This document shows, one piece after another, positions 44,183-53,874 of a stretch of DNA of 55,539 nt. Position 1 is the first letter of the stretch; every line of letters begins with the position of its first letter. The notes beneath the pieces are model-generated. The model did not search any database, was not told the origin of the DNA, and saw only the letters and a program-made list of their open reading frames with translations. Position numbers and translations under genes: made by a program. This DNA comes from Odoribacter lunatus (GTDB lineage Bacteria > Bacteroidota > Bacteroidia > Bacteroidales > Marinifilaceae), in NCBI RefSeq assembly GCF_943193135.1, contig NZ_CALPCZ010000017.1, forward strand, positions 1 through 55,539, in the 5' to 3' direction.

Positions 44183-44347
44183 TTATTCTTCTATGGGTTC
44201 AAAATCTTCTTTCCCGACTCCGCATAAGGGACATACCCAATCATCCGGCAGGTCTTCAAAAGAAGTACCCGGTTCAATACCACTATCCGGATCTCCTACG
44301 GCCGGATCGTAGATATAATTACATACTGTGCAGATGTATTTTTTCAT
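44183..44347 (-). CDS. Rubredoxin
   Basis: A 54-residue electron carrier with one Fe(SCys)4 centre. The two knuckles are [10 protein letters not shown] (C6, C9) and [11 protein letters not shown] (C39, C42), with the usual [18 protein letters not shown] between them. Rubredoxins in anaerobes feed peroxide and oxygen reductases such as rubrerythrin. The ATG at 44345-44347 and TAA at 44183-44185 are clear. It is alone on its strand up to the lipoprotein gene 24 bases upstream, which may share its transcript. Confidence 0.95.
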   Translation of the reverse strand: MKKYICTVCNYIYDPAVGDPDSGIEPGTSFEDLPDDWVCPLCGVGKEDFEPIEE

Positions 44348-44371
44348 GATGTAAGATTTAGAGATAATGAA

Positions 44372-45208
44372 TTATTGCATGATATTTCCGGTTGTGTCGA
44401 TATCTATTTTTACCTCTTTGTTGCCCGATTCCAGTTCAAAACGGTAATAGGAAATTGCCGGTGTTTCATAGAAGTCAATATCGTCAATCGCATAATCCTT
44501 GTATTGAGAGGCTGATAAAGCATCCATTACATTTTGGGGCACGTTTGAGCGAAGAACTTCATATTTGGTATACACCCATTCATTTTTATTATTGAAAACG
44601 ACTTCTTTGGCTTTGTTGTTTTCGTCAAGAATGTCTACTTCTAAATTGCCGTTTTCGATTTCGTATTCGATAATGCGGGCATTCGGATAATGCTCTTGTA
44701 TAAAACTCTTTACAGAAACGGGAAGATTATTGGTCAGATGGTCTTCGGGTTTGGAATGGTCATCGGTTACGGTTTTAACCAAAATACCTTCTTCCGAATA
44801 ATACAAATCTATTTCCTGTTTGCCTTGTTCTACTTCAATGATATAGACGGGTTCACTGTCCGGCCGTTCCACTTTGTCTACGTCATCCACTTTCCATGCA
44901 GCGTATTCGCTGTTTCTGAATCCTTCTTGTACTTTTGCCGGTAAGGCAGCAATGGTTTTAAGTTCTGTTTCGGTCATATACCATCCGCCGGAATGATCAA
45001 ACCAAGCGTGTACTTCTTGATTGTTAAGCCGAAATTCGGCGACGCGATAAATACCTTTCTTTTCCCAGGATATCCGGGTGGCATTGGGGTATTTTGCTGC
45101 GAGAGCTTCTTCTAATTCTTGGGTAGGTTTGTAATTGTCGTCATCACTGCAGGCAAAGAGACTTAATGAGCCCAAAATTACAGCTAATAATAAAAATTTC
45201 AGTTTCAT
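44372..45208 (-). CDS. PepSY-like (DUF2874) lipoprotein, probably surface exposed
   Basis: A 278-residue lipoprotein with lipobox LFAC (Cys20). The next residues are SDDDN, close to the Bacteroides lipoprotein export signal that sends lipoproteins to the cell surface. The mature part holds two tandem PepSY-like/BLIP-like units (about 25-150 and 155-275), each with a KYPNA or HYPNA strand followed by beta-hairpins with EVxID patterns. The family is common in Bacteroidetes; its role is not known. It lies upstream of the rubredoxin gene on the same strand. The 130-base gap to the FUSC gene contains no clear terminator. Confidence 0.8.
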   Translation of the reverse strand: MKLKFLLLAVILGSLSLFACSDDDNYKPTQELEEALAAKYPNATRISWEKKGIYRVAEFRLNNQEVHAWFDHSGGWYMTETELKTIAALPAKVQEGFRNSEYAAWKVDDVDKVERPDSEPVYIIEVEQGKQEIDLYYSEEGILVKTVTDDHSKPEDHLTNNLPVSVKSFIQEHYPNARIIEYEIENGNLEVDILDENNKAKEVVFNNKNEWVYTKYEVLRSNVPQNVMDALSASQYKDYAIDDIDFYETPAISYYRFELESGNKEVKIDIDTTGNIMQ

Positions 45209-45338
45209 AGTTTTTGTTGCATTAGTTATTGTTTTGTTATTTTATTACGTTTTATTCTGGATATTGTTCTGTAAGATACTTCTTGTACATTTTGGGGATG
45301 TAAATTTAGAAAAAATTGAACAATTCGGATTGCGGGAA

Positions 45339-45893
45339 CTATTTTTCATTTTGGGAAGGATGAATAATATTCTTCCAGAAATTCTTGAGTTCCAGCAGGA
45401 GATATTCTATCCAGACCATAAAAATACCGATGCCGGCCCCGACGGCTGCTTCACTGAAACGTAAAAGACCGTTTTCCCACGGTGGTAAATGAGGATATTC
45501 CAGACTGGTAATTAAAATAATAACCAGCGTAATAGTGGCCATTTTGCCGTTATCAGGGACTTTTATGACCATACAGATAATTTCCACAATGAAGACTGCA
45601 AGCAGCATGCCGGGAACGGAAAAAGAGTATAAAGTTAGGTAAATCCAGGCGATAAAAGCACCGATAAAAGTTCCTAAAACCCGAAGCCAGCCGGTATGGA
45701 GCGAATTCTTTAAATCCCTTTCCTGCAATACAACAATAGCGGAGGTACAGGCCAGAATCGCACCGATAGCTCCAGATTGTTCATGGAGACGTTTGGTGAC
45801 AAATGAGCCGAAAAAATAGGCTAACAGCACAGCCGTGCATTTTAATACGGCTATACCGGGGTGTATACGTTGAATAATTTCTTGTAAGTGCAT
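45339..45893 (-). CDS. FUSC/ArAE-like inner-membrane protein
   Basis: A 184-residue membrane protein with about five hydrophobic helices and no large soluble domain. AAVGAGIGIFMVWIEYLLL near the end and LRVLGTFIGAFIAWIYL in the middle are typical of the FUSC or aromatic-acid-exporter (DUF939) N-terminal unit. Full-length FUSC transporters are 350-700 residues, so this is a half-size form. The substrate is unknown. It ends 130 bases before the PepSY-like lipoprotein start. Confidence 0.75.
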   Translation of the reverse strand: MHLQEIIQRIHPGIAVLKCTAVLLAYFFGSFVTKRLHEQSGAIGAILACTSAIVVLQERDLKNSLHTGWLRVLGTFIGAFIAWIYLTLYSFSVPGMLLAVFIVEIICMVIKVPDNGKMATITLVIILITSLEYPHLPPWENGLLRFSEAAVGAGIGIFMVWIEYLLLELKNFWKNIIHPSQNEK

Positions 45894-46019
45894 AATTTAA
45901 AACTTGATGCTGATAATACGGATGAAACATACTTTAGTTGCATGACCTTGGAAAATGTAGCTCCCCATATATAAGGAGACAAGCGAATAAAAAACTTTGT
46001 TTTTTACCTTGAAATGGGG

Positions 46020-46126
46020 ATTGTACGACAGCTGAATCAGTACTATTTTTGTTTCATCATAAGTACTGAATTGTTGATTAATATCTTTGAAAAGAGCCGC
46101 AAGGGGGAAACCTTTGGGGCTCTTTT
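46020..46126 (+). ncRNA. Candidate small RNA with its own promoter and terminator
   Basis: Within the 264-base gap between two minus-strand genes, the plus strand has ATTG (46020-46023), 20 bases, then an exact TATTTTTG (46044-46051). The RNA would start at about 46058. It would end at a strong hairpin, AAAAGAGCC (46090-46098) with GGCTCTTTT (46118-46126), reinforced by AAGG/CCTT. No open frame follows the promoter. The RNA would be about 70 bases. The hairpin could instead only end the esterase transcript on the minus strand. Confidence 0.4.
46090..46126. terminator. Terminator downstream of the esterase gene
   Basis: The hairpin AAAAGAGCC/GGCTCTTTT, with an inner AAGG/CCTT, lies 32 bases after the esterase stop on the minus strand and has A/T ends on both sides. 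Confidence 0.75.
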
Positions 46127-46157
46127 CTTGGGTGTCTTATTACCGCTTGTCTTATGG

Positions 46158-47009
46158 CTATCTTTGGGGTAATTCGGCTATAGAGCCGTTTTTCTTGAAA
46201 TAATTATGAAAGAAAAGCAATTGATACTCTATGGCATTCTTCCAGTACTTCCCGTTATGGGCACCCGGTCGGATAATAAAATCATGGGGAATATGATAAT
46301 AAAGCAGCTTTTCGTGCAATGCTTTATTCACTTCATAGAAAAAATCTTCGCTTCCGCAATCAATGATAAGTGCGGGTTGTCCTAACGGGGCAGGATAGGG
46401 GATTTGATTTATAACGGTATGCGCATCCCAGCTCTCCGGATTTTTATAATATTCTCCCAATTGTTGTTTCATATCCCATCTGTTCGGGAAAGGGCGTATA
46501 TCCACGCCACCGCTCATGGAACCGGCGGCACCGAAAATATCGGGATGGCGGAAAGTAAGCCACAAAGCTCCGTGGCCGCCCATGCTGAATCCTGCAATAG
46601 CCCTGGATTCCCTTACCTTGCCGGTTGCATAGTGGGCATCGATATAATTTGTTAATTCCTGGCTGACATAAGTCTCATACCGGCTTTCCGGATTGACGGG
46701 GCTGTCCCAATACCAGCTTTTGGCACCGTCGGGACATACAATGATAACATTATAAAGGGAGGCCAATTCGGGAAGATTGGTATGAACATTTTTAAGCCAC
46801 GTATCATAGCGGCCGCCGAAACCGTGCAGCAGATAAACGGTAGGGTAAGTCCGGTTTTTATCCTTTCCGTAGCTTTCCGGCAGAATAAGGACATTTTTAA
46901 TTTCCTTATTCATGGATGGACTGTAAATATTGATAGTATCAACATTTTGTGCCTGAACAGACAGGCAAACAGACAACAACAGAATAAATCCTAAAAAACG
47001 TGTTCTCAT
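46158..47009 (-). CDS. Exported esterase of the FrmB/esterase D family
   Basis: A 283-residue alpha/beta hydrolase with a signal peptide (MRTRFLGFILLLSVCLSVQA). The nucleophile is Ser142 in GFSMGGHGA, the acid is probably Asp in DCGSEDFFYE, and the histidine lies in RPGAHNGKYW. LLHGFGGRYDTW gives the oxyanion hole. Family members cleave acetyl or feruloyl esters, mycolyl esters or S-formylglutathione; an exported form most likely acts on acylated glycans. It starts 4 bases after the alpha-2-macroglobulin stop, so the two are co-transcribed. Confidence 0.85.
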   Translation of the reverse strand: MRTRFLGFILLLSVCLSVQAQNVDTINIYSPSMNKEIKNVLILPESYGKDKNRTYPTVYLLHGFGGRYDTWLKNVHTNLPELASLYNVIIVCPDGAKSWYWDSPVNPESRYETYVSQELTNYIDAHYATGKVRESRAIAGFSMGGHGALWLTFRHPDIFGAAGSMSGGVDIRPFPNRWDMKQQLGEYYKNPESWDAHTVINQIPYPAPLGQPALIIDCGSEDFFYEVNKALHEKLLYYHIPHDFIIRPGAHNGKYWKNAIEYQLLFFHNYFKKNGSIAELPQR

Positions 47010-47013
47010 ATCT

Positions 47014-50000
47014 TTATTGAATAATTACTTTTCCTCCGGGTAGTACCGCTTCAATTGTATTGTCATACATCGCATTACAGGTAATGGCGGGTTGAGTGAA
47101 CATACCGGGGAAAGCCGCATTGAAGCGGAATTTGAAAATTTTCGTTTGTCCTTGTTTCAGACCAAAATAAATATAATAGCGGTCGTCCCGGATATCTGCG
47201 TAATCCGCTTCTTTAAAAGCGGTGATATTACCTGTCAGCCGGTCATTGATAATCTCAAAGCCGGAGGGAAGCAGATAGGATAGGGCGAGATTCTGGTAGG
47301 TACCGGTGATACCGGTATTTTGAATACTGATTTCCGCCGTAATATCCGTACCCTGTTTTATTTCTGTCAGGTCAATCGGATGACCTGCACCGTCATAATA
47401 ACGGGTTTGCATATTCAGACCCGACATCAGGCGTTTGCTCACTACATGATAGGGAGCGGAAGAAGAAATCAGACGGGCATACACCTGGCTTTGGCTCTTA
47501 TTGGTAACCTCTGCGGCTGCCTTTTCCTTGGTAATGGGAACTTCCTGTTGGTAAACAGTACGCTCCAACATCACTTTTTGCGTTTTATTATTCACTTTTA
47601 TCGACAAATCCACATCGTCCAATTTGCCTACAAAATGTTGAACGTAATCACATACAGCCAATAAAGCGAAAGCCGTGGTTTGTGTACTCATCCACTCATC
47701 GGAACTAAGGGATGTACATATTTTTTCCAACATCCGGAAAGCCTCATTCGGCATATCCAGCTGTACCATAGCCTGAAGCATAATCGCCTGGTCTCTCGTT
47801 GTGGAGCCGAAAGTATACCCTGTTTGACGGTAAGGAGCCACCTCCGTCGTAATATTCCGGACAAGATTGCGGGCCGTGTTCGGATGATTGCTTACGGCAT
47901 AAGCCGACGCCAACAGCCACACAGCCGTATTGTCCATCGGCGTAACTTCCTTCATCCGGTTCATAGCGGCAAGATTGGCTTGCCCGGCTAAAGCAAGTAC
48001 ATACAGGCGGTAGCCTTGATTCATAGCGTCATAAGCACTGCCGATACGGGCATGGTTGGCAGCCGTCTTCAGATAATTCAAATCATTTTGTAACAGCGAA
48101 GCTGGCACCTTATAGCCCAATTGTTGGGCGGTGAGCAGAAAATGGGCGACATAGCTGCTGACCCATTCGGACGTATAGGGCTCTCCCGGCCAGTAAGCGA
48201 AACCGCCCTCTTTCGTTTGGTACAGGCTGAGCCGGTTAATAACAGTCTTCACATGCTCCTCAATCTGCGCTTTTTGTTTGGGTGTCAAATTGACAAGTTG
48301 GTTCAGCGTCAGTTGCGGGAATACAGCCGACGTAATCTGCTCGGCACAACCGTGCGGATAAGTAATGAGCTCCTCCAGACGTTCAGCCAGATTAAGCGGA
48401 GGTATTGTCGTAATCTCCAACGTAGCTTGCGGGTTAGCGCCGGCAACGGAAGCTTTGAACTCATAACTCTCGCCGGGCTTCAGCATACGGGATTGTACCT
48501 CCGTAATCGGGGGATTGGGAACACGCACCTCGGCTTGTTCTTTCAATACGGATTGTTCCTTCTCCGAGCGGGCGGTGAATTGCAGGGTAGCTGTCCCCGT
48601 AGTTTCCTGTACACACAATTTAAACCACAACAGATTTTCCCCTTTCTCCGGGAACCTTGTTTGTTGCTTTGTTTGGCCGAGTACCTTGATTTTATCATTT
48701 GTCGTCAATTCGACATCCACCTGTCGGATACTGTTATCCATGGCAAAAACAGTCAAAGGAATATCAAGAGTATCGCCGGGTGTAAAAGTACGGGGCAGGG
48801 CAACCGAAAGCATCAGCGGTTTTTTCACCAAGGCCGATGCGGAGGTGGAACCGTATTGGCCCTCATTCGTAGCGGCAACGACCATGGCTCTGACTTCTCC
48901 GATATACTCCGGCATACGGAAAGTAAGCGTCTGCTTCTCGCCTTTTTTCAAATGGAAAGGGCCTTTGAACAGTACGACCGGTTTAAACCGATTATTCTTT
49001 TCGTCTTGCATAGACTTTATCGCCTCGTCGCCACCTATGGCAAAAGCCTTTTCAAGCCGTGCACCGTAAGCGCCGAAGACAAAATCATAAAAATCCCAAG
49101 TCCGGACACCCAAAGCCTCTCTTGCATAAAATGCAGGGAACGGCTGGGGAGTACGGAACGAAGTAATGGAAAGCAAGCCTTCGTCTACAATAGCTACGGT
49201 ATAATCCATCTCTTGCTTGTTCTCCTCACTGACGGTAATTCGGAAATCCTCTTCCGGACGCAATTCCGCCGGTAACTTAATAACAGGTTTCAGGTGAAGA
49301 GAAGGATCCTCTATATTGATATTGAGAATACCGTACATACGGATAGGGTGGTCATTGTCGCGTTGTTCTTGCGGTTGAATCAACGTGACAAAAACATACA
49401 CATTCGGGCACATACCGCTGGTCGCCTCAAACTCAAACCAAGTCGTACCTTCTTGTGTCTCGATACGGCGGATATCCTTAAAAGAGGTCCCGTTTTCGAG
49501 GCTCACGATAGCAACACCCTGTCGGGAAGAGGGAATCCGGATACGCACTTTTTCTCCCGTTTTGTAAGATTTCTTATCCGTGGAAAGGTTCAGCACCGTG
49601 GCGGTTTCACTGTTTTCGCTATTCACCCACGAACCGAAATAGGCGATTTTGCTCGTGGTATGTCCCGATGCTTTATTGGTTGCGATAATGCAATAACGGC
49701 CATACTCCCCGATATGCAGGTCGGTGGAAAAACTGCCATTGACAGCCGTTACATTTTTCTCGAACACCAGATTGTCAAAAGAGCGGTTGATATAAGCCCC
49801 CGGGGAATTATTCTCGGCATCCCACCACCAGCGCCAGGTTGTTTTGTACACCCGGATATTCACGGTTGTCCGGGTCGTTGTCTTTTCTCCGTCCGGCCGA
49901 AGCACAACCCCGTTTAACTTCACATTCTCTTGGGTCGGGAACCAGTTGTCATCCGTATCCGGCAAGCGGATGCCGGTATATAGTGAATAAGGCGAATATT

Positions 50001-52461
50001 TGACTGATTGGCTTGAAATGCTGAAATCCCCGCCGTCCTCAAAAATACGGGTCGTAAACGTGGCATGGAGCATACCCGGCGCATTCTCTGTTTTGATTTG
50101 ATTCACATCAAACGAGAAATCTCCCGCCGCATTCGTCGTCCCGTCGAACAGCGTCTCCACATAAGGCTCAAATCCCGAAGTGATATTTTGGAACCAATAA
50201 TCGGGATAATTCTTAAAATTATAATTCGCGGTATATAACCGTACTTCCGTAATCGCTTTCCGGTTGGGAGCGGAAGCCCCGTTCAGCCAGCGGCTCTTTA
50301 CTTGAATAACAGACGAGCCCGCCCCTTTGCCGACAATATCATCCTCCGGGAAGAGCATATGAATGCTCAAGCGGTTTGGCTTTATTGTCTCGATACGCAA
50401 AGTTTTGGAGAAAACCGAACCTCCGATTTTAACAAGGGCTTTCCAATAACCCGTCGGAGCATCTGCCGGAGTAGAAAACTTAAAGGTATGAATAGGAGAG
50501 CTGCACGTCGTACTTTGGCGGGTTTCCACGCAATTCCCTTTCGGATCGATTAATTGAGCCGTAATGGGGTGGCCTGCCGGCAAAACATGCTGTTTGTCCT
50601 CCAGAATAAAAGAGAGATAAACATTGTCACCTGGGCGCCATACGCCGCGTTCACCGTAAATAAAACCTTTCAGCCCGGATTGTACATTCTCGCCTCCCAC
50701 ATCGAAATTGCTTAACGACAGACTGTTGGCATCCGATACTTTCAGCCAGGCACGGTCGTTATTTTTGGCAGCCTGAACAATAAACCCTTTACTGCCGGGA
50801 TTCAGGTAAGCAAAGCCCTGCTTATCCGTTACGGCGGAATCAAGCTTTTGATTTTGGTAATCATATACGCTCACTACACAATTGCCGACCGGCTCGGCGG
50901 TAACGATATTATTGACGGCGACGAAATATTTATTGTCGGTACTTCTTTTGGCTAGAATACCCAACGACGTGTTGATAATATTTTTGCTGATAAAACGGCT
51001 TCCCGTATAATAGGAATCGCTGCAGGGATTATTGCGTTCGTTCCACTGATAATTGCGGGGATAATAATATCTGTCATAATAGTAACTGTCTCCGTCCCAG
51101 TTCTGCGTATAATAATCGGCGTCATCCTCTCCGTCCGAAGCGCACGCCAGTGTCGTATAAGATTTGCGGAAACGGATTTCCACCCGGTAAATAACACCCT
51201 TTTCCAACTGGGTCAATTTCGACAAATCGATGGTGAAATCATTCCAGCGGTTCAGATTCAGATGTTCATGCTCCTTCGTCAAATCAATCTTTTTGCGGAA
51301 AACAGGACGGGCCGTCTGCATAAGATCACTTTCACCCGTATAATTGTTTTCCTGGAGAAAAAAATTCATATTCTGACGGAATACCTTGATAATCTGAATA
51401 TCGACGGCTTTTAACGCGACGGCGGAAAAAGGAATGAGCAATTCTCCATCGGCGGGAACAATCACCCCCTTCCCGATGAATTTTACCGCCGGCATGTCCG
51501 AAGGCAAAGCAATTACCCGGCTATCGCTTTCACTTAATGCCACACCCTCTGAATTTTGAATCCCCGGGTGCACGGTAACATGCAATTCACTTTGGTCTTC
51601 CTTCGGTGTAAAATAAAGAAAAAGAGTATTGCCGGAAATCTTATAGCGGATGTCATCCACTTCCTCTATACTTATCAGCCCGTTTAAATCCTGTTCGGCG
51701 GAGATAGCTTCCGAAAAATCAATCCGGACGGAATTACGGTCATCCTGATTGAGACGCATATCCAGAATACCGAATTGCTGGATAGCTGGAATCTGAATCT
51801 CAAACTCCTCGTAATTCTTGATTAATTTGCCGAACTTCAATTTCAGGGAGGCAGGCTGTTCGTTCTTGGCTATACCTTTGATTTTAAGTGTATGATTATT
51901 CCCCTGGTGGCGCCATTCCTGCTTTAAGCCGGATGATTTCCATTGTACGGATACACTGTTTTCAACCTTTTTCGGTTCCGTATTATCGGAAGTCACAATC
52001 GTTGCTTCGTAAGAAAGTGTATCATTATTTTCCGAAATCAGGAATCCGGGAGTAAACGATGCCTGCAACTCCGTAATCTGAAGGGGAAACTCAAAATATT
52101 GATACTCTTGGGGAACATCCATAATCACTCCCAGATGAAATTTCACCTGATAAGCCTGTCCGTTTTTGAAAGGTTGGTCGGGAATAAATTCAAGCATCGA
52201 AGCGTCGGACAGCGTCAGTTGCCCTTTCACTGCGGGAGAAAACTGTAAAACGGAAGCGGGGAGGACCTCTCCGCTCTGAAATTCGCTCTTGGCTGTACCT
52301 TCCAGCCAGATACGGACAGGGGTACCCGAAAGAATCGTACCTGCGGTGTGGCTGTAAATATATTTATTAGTTGCAGCCGATTGCTTATTCTTGGATATAC
52401 AAGAAACCGACAAAAAAATAACCAGGCAGCAATAACAGAAAAAATATTTATTAAATCGCAT
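47014..52461 (-). CDS. Alpha-2-macroglobulin lipoprotein with thioester
   Basis: A 1815-residue periplasmic lipoprotein counted from the ATG at 52461; the longer frame lacks a signal peptide. The lipobox SVSC puts the lipid on Cys21. MG-type beta domains fill about residues 40-1000, including a family-type RGVWRPGDNVYLSF segment near 590. The bait-like and ANA regions follow, then the thioester motif GCAEQ with Cys1372 in the alpha-alpha toroid, and a receptor-binding-like C-terminal domain. Such proteins trap proteases that enter the periplasm. The thioester is complete, unlike in some bacterial YfaS-type members. A PBP1C partner gene, usual in proteobacteria, is absent. Confidence 0.93.
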   Translation of the reverse strand: MRFNKYFFCYCCLVIFLSVSCISKNKQSAATNKYIYSHTAGTILSGTPVRIWLEGTAKSEFQSGEVLPASVLQFSPAVKGQLTLSDASMLEFIPDQPFKNGQAYQVKFHLGVIMDVPQEYQYFEFPLQITELQASFTPGFLISENNDTLSYEATIVTSDNTEPKKVENSVSVQWKSSGLKQEWRHQGNNHTLKIKGIAKNEQPASLKLKFGKLIKNYEEFEIQIPAIQQFGILDMRLNQDDRNSVRIDFSEAISAEQDLNGLISIEEVDDIRYKISGNTLFLYFTPKEDQSELHVTVHPGIQNSEGVALSESDSRVIALPSDMPAVKFIGKGVIVPADGELLIPFSAVALKAVDIQIIKVFRQNMNFFLQENNYTGESDLMQTARPVFRKKIDLTKEHEHLNLNRWNDFTIDLSKLTQLEKGVIYRVEIRFRKSYTTLACASDGEDDADYYTQNWDGDSYYYDRYYYPRNYQWNERNNPCSDSYYTGSRFISKNIINTSLGILAKRSTDNKYFVAVNNIVTAEPVGNCVVSVYDYQNQKLDSAVTDKQGFAYLNPGSKGFIVQAAKNNDRAWLKVSDANSLSLSNFDVGGENVQSGLKGFIYGERGVWRPGDNVYLSFILEDKQHVLPAGHPITAQLIDPKGNCVETRQSTTCSSPIHTFKFSTPADAPTGYWKALVKIGGSVFSKTLRIETIKPNRLSIHMLFPEDDIVGKGAGSSVIQVKSRWLNGASAPNRKAITEVRLYTANYNFKNYPDYWFQNITSGFEPYVETLFDGTTNAAGDFSFDVNQIKTENAPGMLHATFTTRIFEDGGDFSISSQSVKYSPYSLYTGIRLPDTDDNWFPTQENVKLNGVVLRPDGEKTTTRTTVNIRVYKTTWRWWWDAENNSPGAYINRSFDNLVFEKNVTAVNGSFSTDLHIGEYGRYCIIATNKASGHTTSKIAYFGSWVNSENSETATVLNLSTDKKSYKTGEKVRIRIPSSRQGVAIVSLENGTSFKDIRRIETQEGTTWFEFEATSGMCPNVYVFVTLIQPQEQRDNDHPIRMYGILNINIEDPSLHLKPVIKLPAELRPEEDFRITVSEENKQEMDYTVAIVDEGLLSITSFRTPQPFPAFYAREALGVRTWDFYDFVFGAYGARLEKAFAIGGDEAIKSMQDEKNNRFKPVVLFKGPFHLKKGEKQTLTFRMPEYIGEVRAMVVAATNEGQYGSTSASALVKKPLMLSVALPRTFTPGDTLDIPLTVFAMDNSIRQVDVELTTNDKIKVLGQTKQQTRFPEKGENLLWFKLCVQETTGTATLQFTARSEKEQSVLKEQAEVRVPNPPITEVQSRMLKPGESYEFKASVAGANPQATLEITTIPPLNLAERLEELITYPHGCAEQITSAVFPQLTLNQLVNLTPKQKAQIEEHVKTVINRLSLYQTKEGGFAYWPGEPYTSEWVSSYVAHFLLTAQQLGYKVPASLLQNDLNYLKTAANHARIGSAYDAMNQGYRLYVLALAGQANLAAMNRMKEVTPMDNTAVWLLASAYAVSNHPNTARNLVRNITTEVAPYRQTGYTFGSTTRDQAIMLQAMVQLDMPNEAFRMLEKICTSLSSDEWMSTQTTAFALLAVCDYVQHFVGKLDDVDLSIKVNNKTQKVMLERTVYQQEVPITKEKAAAEVTNKSQSQVYARLISSSAPYHVVSKRLMSGLNMQTRYYDGAGHPIDLTEIKQGTDITAEISIQNTGITGTYQNLALSYLLPSGFEIINDRLTGNITAFKEADYADIRDDRYYIYFGLKQGQTKIFKFRFNAAFPGMFTQPAITCNAMYDNTIEAVLPGGKVIIQ

Positions 52462-52528
52462 GATAATATAGAATTTAAAAACGAAATTAAAAGCGAAATA
52501 TACGAACGGCAAAATTATAGATTTTTTC

Positions 52529-52536
52529 TATTTTTG
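52529..52536 (+). promoter_or_regulatory. -7 element of the ugd promoter
   Basis: TATTTTTG is an exact TAnnTTTG, 24 bases before the ugd ATG. No clear TTTG is found at -33. Confidence 0.45.
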
Positions 52537-52560
52537 TACACGATTATAAAAATAGAATCC

Positions 52561-53874
52561 ATGAGAATATCAGTTGTTGGTACGGGATATGTCGGGTTAG
52601 TATCCGGAACTTGTTTGGCAGAATCAGGTGTCACCGTTACATGTGTCGATGTAAACGAAGAAAAGATAAAGGTATTAAATGACGGGAAAATTCCGATTTA
52701 CGAACCCGGACTGGCGGAACTGGTAGCGAAAAACCGGGCGGATAACCGTCTGTTCTTTACCACTTCATTGAAAGACTCCTTAAAAGATGCGGATGCCGTA
52801 TTCATTGCAGTGGGGACGCCTCCGGATGAAGATGGAAGTGCGGATTTGAGTTACGTATTGGGGGTAGCCCGGGAAGTAGGACAACTACTTGACCACTACG
52901 CTGTGATTGTGACAAAATCCACGGTCCCCGTAGGCACGAACTTTAAAGTAAAGGAAGCTGTGGCGCAGGAACTGGCAAAACGGAATGCACAAGTGGAGTT
53001 TGACGTAGCATCCAACCCTGAATTTTTGAAAGAGGGGGACGCCGTAAACGACTTTATGGCTCCCGACCGGATTGTTGTCGGAGTGGAATCGGAAAAAGCG
53101 AAAAAAGTAATGGAACGGCTCTACCATGCCTTCCTGTTGAATAATATACCGTTGCTGGTGATGGACATACCGTCGGCGGAAATGACGAAATATGCCGCCA
53201 ATTCCATGCTGGCAACCCGTATTTCCTTTATGAACGATGTGGCAAACCTGTGTGAATTGGTCGGGGCAAACGTAGAGGCGGTAAAAAGAGGCATCGGTTG
53301 CGATACCCGTATCGGCAAGAAATTTCTGAATGCGGGATGCGGTTACGGAGGTTCTTGCTTCCCGAAAGACGTAAAAGCACTGATAAAAACCGGCGATCGT
53401 TACGGATACGGTATGGAAGTACTGAAAGCCGTTGAACGTGTCAATGAAAAACAAAAAGGAATACTTTTCGATAAAGTAATGAAACACTACCGGCAGGATA
53501 TTCGGGGCAAGCGTTTTGCCTTGTGGGGATTGGCGTTTAAGCCGGCGACGGATGACATGCGTGAGGCACCTGCACTGGTTTTGATAGACAAATTGATAGA
53601 AGCGGGTGCTACGGTATGCGCTTTTGATCCGGTGGCCATGGAAGAATGCCGCCGTCGGATCGGCAATAAAATAGAATATGCGCCGACCATGTATGAAGCG
53701 CTGAACGGGGCGAATGCCTTGATAGTCGTGACGGAATGGCAGGAATTCAAAGTACCTAAATTCACCTATATAGAAAAAGCCCTGAAAGAAAAAGTGATAT
53801 TTGACGGGCGTAATATTTATAGTCCTGAACAGATGAAAGAGTTCGGTTATGTGTACTATGGAATCGGAAGATAG
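52561..53874 (+). CDS. ugd: UDP-glucose 6-dehydrogenase
   Basis: A 437-residue cytosolic enzyme counted from the ATG at 52561; the frame runs open to 52348 but overlaps the divergent gene. It oxidises UDP-glucose to UDP-glucuronate for capsule or lipopolysaccharide sugars. The NAD-binding GTGYVGLVSG lies at residues 7-16, the catalytic Cys266 is in GYGGSCFPKD, and the C-terminal UDP-binding domain contains GLAFKPATDDMREAPA. The length is standard. The lipid kinase gene overlaps its 3' end. Confidence 0.95.
   Translation: MRISVVGTGYVGLVSGTCLAESGVTVTCVDVNEEKIKVLNDGKIPIYEPGLAELVAKNRADNRLFFTTSLKDSLKDADAVFIAVGTPPDEDGSADLSYVLGVAREVGQLLDHYAVIVTKSTVPVGTNFKVKEAVAQELAKRNAQVEFDVASNPEFLKEGDAVNDFMAPDRIVVGVESEKAKKVMERLYHAFLLNNIPLLVMDIPSAEMTKYAANSMLATRISFMNDVANLCELVGANVEAVKRGIGCDTRIGKKFLNAGCGYGGSCFPKDVKALIKTGDRYGYGMEVLKAVERVNEKQKGILFDKVMKHYRQDIRGKRFALWGLAFKPATDDMREAPALVLIDKLIEAGATVCAFDPVAMEECRRRIGNKIEYAPTMYEALNGANALIVVTEWQEFKVPKFTYIEKALKEKVIFDGRNIYSPEQMKEFGYVYYGIGR

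Noticed and set aside
52348-52560. 70-residue N-terminal extension of Ugd
   Set aside because: It would precede the promoter and overlap the divergent gene; the dehydrogenase fold starts at the ATG at 52561.
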